A DNA stretch of 59,255 nucleotides from CAYNFQ01 sp964396715 (GTDB lineage: Bacteria; Patescibacteriota; Microgenomatia; Daviesbacterales; UBA10151). Below, one piece after another: positions 7,028 to 15,576 of the stretch. The translations under genes and the position numbers were made by a program. Positions within the stretch are counted from its first letter, which is position 1, and each line of letters begins with the position of its first letter. The DNA is taken from positions 1 through 59,255 of the forward strand of contig CAYNFQ010000004.1 in NCBI GenBank assembly GCA_964396715.1, given 5' to 3'. The notes beneath the pieces are model-generated. The model was not told where the DNA came from and did not search any database. It saw only the letters and a program-made list of their open reading frames with translations.

Positions 7028-9961
7028 ATGACTACATTTAAACCAGTTTCATCACAAGTTGATTTTCCGACTCTAGAGAGAGAGTTGTTGGAGTATTGGT
7101 ACAAAAAAGGGATAGTTGAGAAATACTTAAATAAAAATCAAAATTCCCATAAAAAATTCTCCTTTTTGGATGGGCCGATTACTGCCAATAACCCGATGGG
7201 GGTACACCACGCTTGGGGGAGAACTTATAAAGATTTGTGGCAAAGATTTTTTAATATGCAAGGTTACGCGCAGAGATTTCAAAATGGTTTTGATGAACAG
7301 GGACTTTGGGTGGAAGTAGAAGTGGAAAAGCAGTTAGGACTGCATACAAAAAAAGACATAGAAAATTTAGTTGCTGGTGATAAATTTAAGAGTTTAGAAA
7401 AATTTATCAATCTTTGCAAAGAAAGAGTAAAGAAATATTCTCAAATCCAAACTGAACAATCCAAAAGATTAGGATATTTTATGGATTGGGATCATTCTTA
7501 TCACACTTCCTCTGATGAAAATAACTATGCAATTTGGCATTTTTTGAAGGTTGTTTGGGAAAAGGGCTGGCTGTATAAAGGTCATGATAGTGTACCCTGG
7601 TGTCCCAGATGCGGAACAGCAATTTCCCAGCATGAGATTTTAACAGAAGATTATAAAGAGATTGTGCATGAATCAGTATATTTCAAACTGCCTATAAAGG
7701 GTAGAAAGAATGAATATTTGGTAGTTTGGACAACAACTCCCTGGACAATTCCAGCAAATGTGGCAGTAGCGGTTGATTCTGATGAGGATTATGCACTAAT
7801 TGAGGTGGGGGAGGAGAAATTATGGGTGATGTCTAAAGTTTTGGATAAGGGCAATTGGGGAAATTTGGGTCATAGGGTTAATAAAGTTAAAGGAAACAAA
7901 CTTGTTGGCTTGGGGTATGACGCACCTTTTGATCATTTGCCCCGGGTATCAGAGGCTTTGGGTGAATATGTCCACAGAGTGGTAGAAACTGATGATTTAA
8001 TTTTACCCGTAACTGCTGAGGAAGGAACTGGTTTAGTTCATGTGGCCCCTGGGGCTGGATCTGAGGATTTTAAATTAGGTAAAAAATTGGGTTTGCCGGT
8101 AATTGAACTGATAGATGAAGAGGCAAATTATCTGGATAAAATGGAGGATTTTTCCAAAAAGAATGCCAAGAAACACCCGGAGTTAATAATAGATTTTCTA
8201 AAAAACAAAGAAGGGGGGAAATTTCTATTGAAGACTGAAATGACCAAACACAGGTACCCAAATTGCTGGAGGTGTAAATCTGAGCTGGTTTGGAGAGTGG
8301 TGGATGAGTGGTATATGGCGATGGATAAACCATCGAACTCAAAACTCAAAGCTCAAAACTCAAAACTGGAAGAAAAAACATACAGGGAGCAGATGATGGA
8401 GGTGGCCAGACAAATTAACTGGATACCAAAGTGGGGTTTGGAGCGAGAATTGGATTGGCTAAAAAATATGCATGATTGGTTAATCTCCAAAAAAAGATAT
8501 TGGGGTTTATCTTTACCTGTTTGGGAATGTACCAGTTGTGGGCATTTTGAGGTGATTGGGTCAAAAGATGAGTTGAAAGAAAAAGCTGTGGCAGGATGGG
8601 AGGAATTTGAGGGACACTCGCCTCACAGGCCCTGGATAGACCAAATTAAAATAAAATGTTCCAAGTGCGAGGAGGTAATTTCAAGAATACCAGATGTAGG
8701 TAACCCTTGGTTGGACGCAGGCATCGTGCCATTTTCTACACTACCAAAAGATTGGTTTCCGGCAGATTTTATTACCGAAAGTTTTCCCGGACAGTTTAAA
8801 AACTGGTTTTACTCCCTGATTGCCATGAGTACCGCATTAACAGGAGAAGCTCCATTTAAAAATATCCTTGGTTTTGCCTCACTTTTGGATGAAAGGGGTG
8901 AACCAATGCATAAATCTAAGGGTAATGCAATAGAGTTTAATGAAGCTGCAGATGAAATTGGTGCTGATGTGATGAGATGGATGTATGTGATACAAAATCC
9001 GGAAAGCAATTTACTGTTTGGTTATACGCCGGCATCAGATGTTAAGAGAAGATTTTATTTAATCCTTTGGAATTCTTACAAGTTTTTTGTGGATTATGCA
9101 AATTTGGCAAGTTGGGATTGTAATATCAGTACAGGAGTCAGAGATAAATTAACTATATTGGATAAATGGATTTTAGCCAGACTAACTGAGGTGGTTTTAT
9201 TAGTAAATGAGAAACTTTCTCACTATGATGCGGCTACTGCCTCAAGAGCAATAGAGGATTTTGTGGTTGTGGATCTTTCTACCTGGTATATCAGACGCTC
9301 AAGAGATAGGGTGGGAGTTGAGGTTGATTCAGCAAATCAGAACACTTTTCTTTCCGTAATGTATGGTGTTTTAGTAACACTGTCAAAACTTTTAGCTCCA
9401 TTTTCCCCCTTTATTGCTGAGGAAATATTCAGAAATTTAACAGGAGAAGATTCTGTACATTTACAAGATTTTCCTCAGGGAGATAAGGGTTACTTAGATG
9501 AAAAATTAATAAAGGATATGAGAGTGGTGAGAGAGATTGCAGAAAAAGGTCATGCCAAAAGGAAAGAAGCAAATATCAAATTAAGACAACCCCTCGCAAG
9601 CGTAACTTACAAATTAGCAGATAGACTAGGGGGAGTGCTGGAGCAGATTTTGGCAGACGAACTGAACGTAAAGACCGTTGAGTATCAAAAGTCCTCAAAA
9701 ACCGAGGCTGAAGTAAAACTGGATACAAAAATTACTCCATTCTTAGCTGAGGAAGGAGAAATGAGAGATTTAATCAGGCAGATCCAACAACTTAGAAAAG
9801 AGCAGAATCTGACTTTGACTGATAAGACGGAAATTTTGGCCCCATCATGGCCAAAGGCTTTTGAAGGTCAGATTCTGGCCCAAACGTCATCGGTTGCTAT
9901 AACAAAAGGGAATGAGTTAAAAATATTTAAGATTGAAGATGAAGATTTTAAGCGCAGTTAA
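7028..9961 (+). CDS. ileS: Isoleucyl-tRNA synthetase
   Basis: Charges tRNA-Ile. 977 residues, class I. The HIGH equivalent is GVHHAWG at residues 58-64, and the KMSKS equivalent is MHKSKGN near 627. The editing domain carries the TTTPWTIPANVAVAV block, Cys pairs CPRC, CWRC, CTSC and CSKC suggest zinc knuckles, and NPWLDAGI marks the Rossmann half. The C-terminal anticodon-binding region is present. Residues about 437-447 (NSKLKAQNSKL) are encoded by a 7-nt tandem repeat at 8336-8363, an apparent in-frame insertion. The 3' end overlaps the next gene by 29 bp. Confidence 0.97.
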   Translation: MTTFKPVSSQVDFPTLERELLEYWYKKGIVEKYLNKNQNSHKKFSFLDGPITANNPMGVHHAWGRTYKDLWQRFFNMQGYAQRFQNGFDEQGLWVEVEVEKQLGLHTKKDIENLVAGDKFKSLEKFINLCKERVKKYSQIQTEQSKRLGYFMDWDHSYHTSSDENNYAIWHFLKVVWEKGWLYKGHDSVPWCPRCGTAISQHEILTEDYKEIVHESVYFKLPIKGRKNEYLVVWTTTPWTIPANVAVAVDSDEDYALIEVGEEKLWVMSKVLDKGNWGNLGHRVNKVKGNKLVGLGYDAPFDHLPRVSEALGEYVHRVVETDDLILPVTAEEGTGLVHVAPGAGSEDFKLGKKLGLPVIELIDEEANYLDKMEDFSKKNAKKHPELIIDFLKNKEGGKFLLKTEMTKHRYPNCWRCKSELVWRVVDEWYMAMDKPSNSKLKAQNSKLEEKTYREQMMEVARQINWIPKWGLERELDWLKNMHDWLISKKRYWGLSLPVWECTSCGHFEVIGSKDELKEKAVAGWEEFEGHSPHRPWIDQIKIKCSKCEEVISRIPDVGNPWLDAGIVPFSTLPKDWFPADFITESFPGQFKNWFYSLIAMSTALTGEAPFKNILGFASLLDERGEPMHKSKGNAIEFNEAADEIGADVMRWMYVIQNPESNLLFGYTPASDVKRRFYLILWNSYKFFVDYANLASWDCNISTGVRDKLTILDKWILARLTEVVLLVNEKLSHYDAATASRAIEDFVVVDLSTWYIRRSRDRVGVEVDSANQNTFLSVMYGVLVTLSKLLAPFSPFIAEEIFRNLTGEDSVHLQDFPQGDKGYLDEKLIKDMRVVREIAEKGHAKRKEANIKLRQPLASVTYKLADRLGGVLEQILADELNVKTVEYQKSSKTEAEVKLDTKITPFLAEEGEMRDLIRQIQQLRKEQNLTLTDKTEILAPSWPKAFEGQILAQTSSVAITKGNELKIFKIEDEDFKRS
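8336..8363. repeat. Heptanucleotide tandem array in ileS
   Basis: Four consecutive 7-nt units of AACTCAA (the third has one change), followed by a decayed fifth. Translated as NSKLKAQNSKL. Gain or loss of one unit would shift the frame; three units equal seven codons. Confidence 0.75.
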
Positions 9962-11012
9962 TTGGCCGATCACCTTAAGCAGTCTATTTTTGATCTCGTT
10001 GGGGATATTAGTGATTTATTCTTCATCAGAGGAGTTGGCAGTGCAGCAGACTGTTTTTGCTCTGGTGGGAATAGCCATCTTTCTTTTTATCTCCAGATTT
10101 GATTTACAATCAATCAAAAATTTAATAAAGCCTGCCTATTTTCTCATGATCCTGCTGCTTTTGGCTGTATTTATTTTAGGGATTGAGACACGGGGGTCAA
10201 TCAGGTGGATCCCTTTGGGAATTTTTAATATCCAGCCATCAGAGTTTGCCAAGCCGGTTCTCATACTGACTTTGGCCAAATTTTGGTCAGACAAACTACC
10301 TACATGGTCAAATATTATAAAAAGCATTCTTTGGACAGCTCCCCTATTTTTTCTGATTTTTAAACAGCCTGATTTGGGATCGGCGCTGACTATTGGGGCA
10401 ATTTGGTTTGGCATGCTTGTTGCCTCGGAAATTTCCTTTAAAAAAATAATTATTCTTTTATTGATATTTTTGTGCGCGGTTCCGCTAAGTTGGGTATTTT
10501 TGCATGATTATCAAAGACAGCGTATTTTTGGATTTTTAGATCCTGGTGGAGATCCCTTGGGACAGGGCTATAATGTGATTCAATCAACAATTGCTGTGGG
10601 CTCGGGAGAATTTTTTGGCAGAGGTTTGGGAAGAGGCACGCAGTCAAGACTGCAATTCTTGCCTGAATTTAGGACTGATTTTATTTTTGCCTCAATTGCG
10701 GAAGAGATGGGTTTTATCGGTTCCATGATCATCCTTACCATATATTTGTATATGCTTATTTATTGTCTTAATATTACGCAACAAGGTATCAGTCCCTACA
10801 ATTTTCAGATCATCATTGGAGTTGCCTCTATGCTGCTTTTCCAGATTTTTATCAACATCGGTATGAACATAGGACTTTTGCCTATTACCGGTATCACCCT
10901 GCCGCTTATTTCTTATGGAGGCAGTTCTCTGATAGCCACACTCGCTTCTTTGGGGATGATTGCCTCCATCGCGAGACTCAAAAAAAGAATTGACCACGAT
11001 TATGAAAACTAA
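9933..11012 (+). CDS. rodA: SEDS-family peptidoglycan polymerase (RodA/FtsW)
   Basis: A polytopic membrane glycosyltransferase that polymerises lipid II. 359 residues, about ten hydrophobic segments. Family motifs are GSIRWIPLGIFNIQPSEFAKP near residue 88, FLPEFRTDFIFASIAEE, and the C-terminal PLISYGGSSLIATLASLGM. LPE.RTDFIF fits RodA slightly better than FtsW. It overlaps ileS by 29 bp, so it is probably co-transcribed; an internal ATG at 9939 is an alternative start. Its stop codon lies within a 10-bp hairpin that leads into rplU. Confidence 0.92.
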   Translation: MKMKILSAVNWPITLSSLFLISLGILVIYSSSEELAVQQTVFALVGIAIFLFISRFDLQSIKNLIKPAYFLMILLLLAVFILGIETRGSIRWIPLGIFNIQPSEFAKPVLILTLAKFWSDKLPTWSNIIKSILWTAPLFFLIFKQPDLGSALTIGAIWFGMLVASEISFKKIIILLLIFLCAVPLSWVFLHDYQRQRIFGFLDPGGDPLGQGYNVIQSTIAVGSGEFFGRGLGRGTQSRLQFLPEFRTDFIFASIAEEMGFIGSMIILTIYLYMLIYCLNITQQGISPYNFQIIIGVASMLLFQIFINIGMNIGLLPITGITLPLISYGGSSLIATLASLGMIASIARLKKRIDHDYEN

Positions 11013-11019
11013 TCGTGGT
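10993..11019 (+). promoter_or_regulatory. Hairpin across the rodA stop codon, ahead of rplU
   Basis: A perfect 10-bp inverted repeat (ACCACGATTA / TAATCGTGGT) with a 7-base loop. The rodA TAA is within the right arm. There is no U-tract after it, so it is not a classic terminator. It could be an L21-type mRNA leader or a processing site. Confidence 0.5.
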
Positions 11020-11054
11020 TGACACGGATGATGATAGAGGGTAGAATCTTGTCC

Positions 11055-11366
11055 ATGTTTGAATATTCAATTTGTGAAATCGGAGGCAAACAATATAAAG
11101 TCATACCAAATCATCCTTTTGAGGTGAATTTTCAGGAGGGTGAGGATAAAGAGATGGAGGCAAAGGTATTGCTTATTTCAGAAGGCGGGAAATTAAAGTT
11201 GGGTAATCCGTATTTGAAGGAAGCTTTAAAGCTGGAACGGGTTGGTACTACCAGAGGAAAAAAGATCAGGGTCGCCAAATTTCATGCTAAGGCCAATTAT
11301 CGCAGAGTGATGGGTTCAAGAAGCAAATTAACAAAGCTTATATATCTTGTGAAAAATTCCTCTTGA
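11055..11366 (+). CDS. rplU: 50S ribosomal protein L21
   Basis: Binds 23S rRNA. ATG 11055 gives a 103-residue protein starting MFEYSICEIGGKQYKV, which aligns with the universal L21 start (the GGKQYKV block). Upstream in-frame ATG and TTG codons would only add an atypical extension. C-terminal KFHAKANYRRVMGSR matches the usual K.R.K.K..K..GHRQ region in position. Followed by rpmA, as in most bacteria. Confidence 0.93.
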   Translation: MFEYSICEIGGKQYKVIPNHPFEVNFQEGEDKEMEAKVLLISEGGKLKLGNPYLKEALKLERVGTTRGKKIRVAKFHAKANYRRVMGSRSKLTKLIYLVKNSS

Positions 11367-11382
11367 TTTTAATTTTCACAAG
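11346..11382 (+). promoter_or_regulatory. Hairpin across the rplU stop codon, ahead of rpmA
   Basis: Arms CTTGTGAAAAATT and AATTTTCACAAG pair over 12 bp with one bulged A. The rplU TGA lies in the loop. No U-run follows. It is placed exactly like the hairpin before rplU. Confidence 0.5.
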
Positions 11383-11421
11383 AGCTAAAATGATCTTGCG
11401 CCAAAGAAAGGGGCGCTCCGA

Positions 11422-11667
11422 TTGGCACATAAAACAGGCGGAGGATCAACCAGAAAAAACAGAGATTCGATTTCAAAGCGTTTGGGTGTAAAAAAATACG
11501 GCGGACAGTCTGTTTCAGCAGGTAACATTCTAGTACGCCAGAAAGGCAACAAATTTTATCCGGGAGTAGGGGTTGCCCAGGGTAATGACTACACGATTTT
11601 TGCAACTATCAGCGGAAAAGTTGAATTTAAGAGACGACTGAATAAAACAGTTGTTGGTGTTGTTTAA
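11422..11667 (+). CDS. rpmA: 50S ribosomal protein L27
   Basis: Contacts the peptidyl-transferase centre. 81 residues beginning AHKTGGGSTRKNRDS after the initiator, the canonical L27 N-terminus, then RLGVKKYGGQSVSAGNILVRQ. The start is TTG 11422, with a GGGG purine run about 10 bases upstream. No Firmicute-type N-terminal extension is present. Five bases before parB. Confidence 0.96.
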   Translation: MAHKTGGGSTRKNRDSISKRLGVKKYGGQSVSAGNILVRQKGNKFYPGVGVAQGNDYTIFATISGKVEFKRRLNKTVVGVV

Positions 11668-11672
11668 AAATT

Positions 11673-12527
11673 ATGGATCAAGAGCAGACATACGAATTGG
11701 AGCTGGATTTACTGCAACCGAATCCGTTACAACCCAGAGGTTTGATTACCCCCGAATCTTTGTTAGAGCTTGCCGAGTCCATAAAAGCACATGGGGTTTT
11801 AGAACCTTTGGTGGTGGCCAAGACTCCGGCCGGTTTTCAAATTATTGCCGGAGAGCGAAGATGGAGAGCCGCTAAATTAATAGGTCTGCTGAAAGTGCCG
11901 GTCATTATCCGCGAAACCAGCCCGCAGGGAATGCTGGAGATGGCAATTGTGGAGAATGTGCAAAGGATTGACCTGAATCCTTTGGAGAGGGCGCAAGCCT
12001 ATAAAAGGTTGATGGATGAGTTTGCCCTAACCAATGCGGAGATTTCCGAAAGAGTGTCCAAGTCTCCTTCGTATATTTCTAATACCATAAGACTGCTAAC
12101 TTTGCCGGATGCTATAAAAGATGCTTTAATGTCCGGTGCCACAACAGAAGGTCATGCCAGGGCTTTGGCAGCCCTGGAAGATCCCCGCTTGATCATAGAG
12201 GGGTATAAAGAGGTGCTAAGGAGAAATCTTTCTGTGCGGGGCACCGAGGAGTTGGTGAGAAGAATGAGGTCAAAAGGTGGGATTGGTGCCAGAAGGAATG
12301 CGGTGACAGAATCCATGCATATTGTATCTGATGAGTTAGATCGGGTGCAAGCTGATTTGCATGCGGTTTTATCCCGAAGAGCAGAAAAGGCGGCTGTTAA
12401 GTGTACCCAAACCGGGAAAAGAGTCAAGCTGGAGCTTTTAATAGACGGGGATCCGGGAAAAACTACTCCGATTTTGCAAGATATCCACCAGGCAATTGTC
12501 GGTTACTTTAATTTAAAAGAAAATTGA
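11673..12527 (+). CDS. parB: Chromosome-partitioning protein ParB
   Basis: A CTPase clamp that binds parS sites. 284 residues: N-terminal ParB/Srx fold with GERRWRAAK around residue 63 (CTP/nucleotide motif), ENVQRIDLNPLERA (box II), then a central helix-turn-helix (TNAEISERVSKSPSYISNTIRLL, DNA binding) and a C-terminal dimerisation region. No parA neighbour is visible. It follows the L21-L27 genes closely and is probably in that operon. Confidence 0.93.
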   Translation: MDQEQTYELELDLLQPNPLQPRGLITPESLLELAESIKAHGVLEPLVVAKTPAGFQIIAGERRWRAAKLIGLLKVPVIIRETSPQGMLEMAIVENVQRIDLNPLERAQAYKRLMDEFALTNAEISERVSKSPSYISNTIRLLTLPDAIKDALMSGATTEGHARALAALEDPRLIIEGYKEVLRRNLSVRGTEELVRRMRSKGGIGARRNAVTESMHIVSDELDRVQADLHAVLSRRAEKAAVKCTQTGKRVKLELLIDGDPGKTTPILQDIHQAIVGYFNLKEN

Positions 12528-12531
12528 GTAG

Positions 12532-13116
12532 TTATTTATCCGTTAGAAGACCCATGCTCTGCGGAGGCCAGTAGCGGAAAAAAGCCCTGCCAACTATCTC
12601 CTCTTTGGTGACACTGCCCCATTCCCTGGAATCGGAGGAATGGCTACGATTATCTCCTAGCACAAAATACTGATTAGGGCCTGCTTTTATAGTTGCGCCT
12701 TCTGTTAAAAAAGCGCCGGCGCGGGTGGCAGTTTGGGAAGGCAAATAATTTTCCCGGATAAGCTGGTCATTCACAAAAAGAGAATTGTTTTCGATTTTGA
12801 TGGTGTCGCCCGGTAGGGCAACAATCCTTTTTATGAAATCTTCCGATTCATCCCGCGGATTTTTCAGCACGATAATATCTCCCCTTTTGGGAGTTGAGAA
12901 TCTATAACTTATTTTTTCAGTAATCAAGTAGTCCCCGCTTTTAAAGGTGGGGATCATGGAGTTGCCGGAAACTTTGTGGAATTGGGCAACAAATAAGTAA
13001 ATTGCCGCAAAAATGGCTCCGAAAACAACCAGTGTTTCAAAAAGTTCCAAGGCATACCCTTTAAGGTTTTCAAAAAAACTTATTTTGGGAGTACCGTAAT
13101 AATCCAACGGATCCAT
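12532..13116 (-). CDS. lepB: Signal peptidase I
   Basis: Cleaves signal peptides at the outer membrane face. 194 residues with one N-terminal membrane segment (residues 20-44). The catalytic Ser is in SGNSMIPTF (box B), the Lys in DFIKRIVALPGD (box D), and box E is GDNRSHSSDSREWG. Convergent with parB, 4 bp apart. Its promoter has GATAAT 7 bases before the ATG. Confidence 0.95.
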   Translation of the reverse strand: MDPLDYYGTPKISFFENLKGYALELFETLVVFGAIFAAIYLFVAQFHKVSGNSMIPTFKSGDYLITEKISYRFSTPKRGDIIVLKNPRDESEDFIKRIVALPGDTIKIENNSLFVNDQLIRENYLPSQTATRAGAFLTEGATIKAGPNQYFVLGDNRSHSSDSREWGSVTKEEIVGRAFFRYWPPQSMGLLTDK

Positions 13117-13123
13117 GTGGGTT

Positions 13124-13129
13124 ATTATC
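13124..13129 (-). promoter_or_regulatory. -10 element of a predicted leaderless lepB promoter
   Basis: GATAAT on the minus strand ends 7 bases before the lepB ATG. Confidence 0.4.
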
Positions 13130-13185
13130 TCAAAACTTTTGGTTGTGAAGCAAGGGGGGGAATGTTAAAATTATGATTGTTTTAT

Positions 13186-13262
13186 GGTCGTGTAGCTCAG
13201 CTGGTTAGAGCGTCCGCTTCACATGCGGAAGGTCTCTGGTTCGAATCCAGACACGACCACCA
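13186..13262 (+). tRNA. tRNA-Val (CAC)
   Basis: Full cloverleaf: acceptor GGTCGTG pairs with CACGACC, D-arm GCTC/GAGC, anticodon stem TCCGC/GCGGA with loop TTCACAT (anticodon CAC), T-loop TTCGAAT. Discriminator A and an encoded CCA. A TATGAT hexamer at 13172-13177 probably drives it. The next gene starts 3 bases after CCA. Confidence 0.97.
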
Positions 13263-13264
13263 AA

Positions 13265-14410
13265 ATGACAAAAGTAATCGGGCTGGATATTTCGGTTTTG
13301 AATGAGCGGCAAAGGACCGGCATTGGGGTTTATACTGACAATCTCATTAAAGCTCTGCTTACTGAAAACAAAAAGGATAAATTTATTTTATTTGGTATAG
13401 CAACGCTTGCAACCTTCAAGTACTTAAAAAATATCGAATTTAAAAATTATCCCAATGTAGAGTTACAAATTTACAAAATGCCTGCCAAATTCTTCAGGAT
13501 TTCATTTTTACTTTGGCAGAAACTAAACTGGCCTGCTATAGAAAAATTTATAGGGCCTGTTGATATTTTCCATTCCTTTAACTGGTATTTGCCGCCACAA
13601 AGAGAGAGCAAGGTTGTGGCAACTGTTTTTGATATGACTCCCCTGCTATATCCCCAGTTTCACCTTAAAAAAACAATACAGCTGGATAAAATCAGGTTAA
13701 ATAGAATAAAAGATCGGGCAGATTTAGTAATTACCATCTCTGAGAATTCTAAAAAAGATTTTTTGAAGTTTAGTCCGCAAAGCTGGGTGGAAGTAGCTTA
13801 TCCGGCTGTTTCAGACATTTTTTTAAAAAAGATTGATAAAGAAAAATCAAAAAAAGTATTAAAAAAATACAATTTGGAGCCGGGTTATATATTATCTGTT
13901 GGCACTCTGGAGCCAAGGAAAAATATTGAAGGCGTAATGAAGGCTTTTGTCAAATTAGCCTCACAAGGTTCAACCTTGTGTGCGTATGGACTTGTGATCT
14001 TAGGAGCTAAGGGTTGGATGAATGAGGAGATTTGTAAACTTCCCAAAAAATTAGGCATTGAAGACAATGTAAGATTTATAGGTAGAGTTGAAGATGAAGA
14101 TTTACCCGCCCTTTACAGCAATGCTTTTTGTTTAGTTTACCCCTCTTTTTATGAGGGGTTTGGTATTCCTATTTTGGAGGCCCAGGCGAGTGGTTGTCCG
14201 GTTATTACTTCTGCTGTTTCATCCCTGCCTGAGGCCGGGGGACAGGGAGCAATTTATGTAGATCCTTATTCGGTGGAAGATATTATAAGGGGAATGAGGG
14301 AGATAGGGAGGATCAGGGAAAAATTAGTCAAAGAGGGATTTAGTAATCTTAAAAGATTTAGTTGGGAAGAGTCAGCTAGAAAGCTCAACCTTTTGTATCA
14401 GCGGCTTTAA
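13265..14410 (+). CDS. GT4-family glycosyltransferase
   Basis: Transfers a sugar from a nucleotide-sugar donor, probably in surface glycan synthesis. 381 residues in GT-B form. The N-domain has GIGVYTDNLIKAL, and the C-domain has ILSVGTLEPRKNIEGV and the donor site YPSFYEGFGIPILEAQASGCPVI (E-x7-E pattern). ATG 13265 is right, because longer frames run into the tRNA. Its 3' end overlaps the convergent O-antigen-ligase-like gene by 26 bp. Substrate unknown. Confidence 0.9.
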   Translation: MTKVIGLDISVLNERQRTGIGVYTDNLIKALLTENKKDKFILFGIATLATFKYLKNIEFKNYPNVELQIYKMPAKFFRISFLLWQKLNWPAIEKFIGPVDIFHSFNWYLPPQRESKVVATVFDMTPLLYPQFHLKKTIQLDKIRLNRIKDRADLVITISENSKKDFLKFSPQSWVEVAYPAVSDIFLKKIDKEKSKKVLKKYNLEPGYILSVGTLEPRKNIEGVMKAFVKLASQGSTLCAYGLVILGAKGWMNEEICKLPKKLGIEDNVRFIGRVEDEDLPALYSNAFCLVYPSFYEGFGIPILEAQASGCPVITSAVSSLPEAGGQGAIYVDPYSVEDIIRGMREIGRIREKLVKEGFSNLKRFSWEESARKLNLLYQRL

Positions 14411-15572
14411 GTAGTATCCAGATTAAAATAAACGGATAGAATAAACTGTTGGCAAAGACACTGTGTACCAAAAGTCCTAAAATTGCCGAGGTTAAAATGA
14501 AATTATTTTTCATTGAATATTTAAATAATGAGGCTAAAAATAATATATAAACAATAAAGCCGACAACTCCTGTTGTTGCCAAAACAGACAAAAGACTGGA
14601 ATCATTGCTTGATGATCCGTGGCTTTCAATAAATTGTTTATCTGCCAGATTATATTCTTTGATTGCGTACCGGTAGCTGTTGTAGCCTACTCCTAAAATT
14701 GGGGATTTTTGAAAGATGGCAAAACCCTGCTGCCAGGTGTTTATTCTAAAGTTGGCTGATTGTTCCCTGTCTATACCTCGGGGTTTGGCAACCAGCCGGG
14801 TATAAATTTGGAATCCGGTTAAAAGAACTATAAATAGCAAAACGGATACTGCCACCAATTTTTTGGATTTTTTAAAAAAAGAGAGGGCTAAACCGCCTAC
14901 TAAAAACATCAAATAGCTGCTTCTGGAGAAGGTAGTTAATAGGGCAAGATAGGCGATAAAAAATACAACAGACTGCTCGCCTCGCGGCGAAGCCACGCCA
15001 CAGGCGGGCGAAGCGGGCCACGCCTTTCGGGCTCGCAATGACATTATTAAAAGTAGAGTTAATACAAAATATGCTCCGGCAAAATTAGGGTCGAAAAATG
15101 TGGAGACAGTTCTGAAATAATGCGGATCCCAGCCGTTTTCGGATAAAAATCCCAGATCCGGCAAAAAAATAAATTGCAGTAACCCTAAGAGTGCTAAACC
15201 TAATCCTGAGTAGAGGAGGATATTGTTTATATCCTTTCGCAAACTACCAAAAACTTCAGAATAAATTAGCCAATACAGTAGGAAATAAAACACTAACCTG
15301 ATAATATAGAAAAAAGAGGTGGAGTATTCGGCTGCGCTCAGGTGAAGCGGGGTTAAGATTAGGGAAATAATCGCTGTAAGGATAAACATAAAAAATATTT
15401 TTAAAAAAAGGGGCGGTTTTTTTAAATGAAGGCTGCTTTTGAAAAAACCGTAGCCGGTTAAAATTACCACTGTGATATCAAGAAGGGTTACTCCGCCGTG
15501 AGTTCCCAGGGGAATGCGGATCAATTGACCGATAATTACAGTCAGTGTTAGAATCAAAGCCGGAAAACCCAT
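14385..15572 (-). CDS. O-antigen ligase/polymerase-like membrane protein
   Basis: 395 residues, about eleven membrane segments, with the Wzy_C-type loop (FRINTWQQGFAIFQKSPILGVG) typical of O-antigen ligases and polymerases. It likely joins or transfers surface polysaccharide. Residues near 180-200 (ARKAWPASPACGVASPRGE) are a GC-rich, hydrophilic in-frame insertion between two membrane helices, matching a dispersed repeat type. The start codon is 4 bases from the divergent PIG-V-like gene. Confidence 0.8.
   Translation of the reverse strand: MGFPALILTLTVIIGQLIRIPLGTHGGVTLLDITVVILTGYGFFKSSLHLKKPPLFLKIFFMFILTAIISLILTPLHLSAAEYSTSFFYIIRLVFYFLLYWLIYSEVFGSLRKDINNILLYSGLGLALLGLLQFIFLPDLGFLSENGWDPHYFRTVSTFFDPNFAGAYFVLTLLLIMSLRARKAWPASPACGVASPRGEQSVVFFIAYLALLTTFSRSSYLMFLVGGLALSFFKKSKKLVAVSVLLFIVLLTGFQIYTRLVAKPRGIDREQSANFRINTWQQGFAIFQKSPILGVGYNSYRYAIKEYNLADKQFIESHGSSSNDSSLLSVLATTGVVGFIVYILFLASLFKYSMKNNFILTSAILGLLVHSVFANSLFYPFILIWILLKAADTKG
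14975..15039. repeat. GC-rich palindromic insertion in the O-antigen-ligase-like gene
   Basis: About 65 bases, far richer in GC than the surrounding gene, with mirrored GCGGCGAAGCC and GGCGGGCGAAGC motifs and CCACGCC repeats. It keeps the frame and adds about 20 hydrophilic residues between membrane helices. Confidence 0.6.
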
Positions 15573-15576
15573 ATTG

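Noticed and set aside
10993..11019. Rho-independent terminator after rodA
   Set aside because: Stem is good but no U-run follows and rplU begins right after.
13223..13264. N-terminal extension of the GT4 gene into tRNA-Val
   Set aside because: The DNA is the tRNA; ATG 13265 gives the family start.
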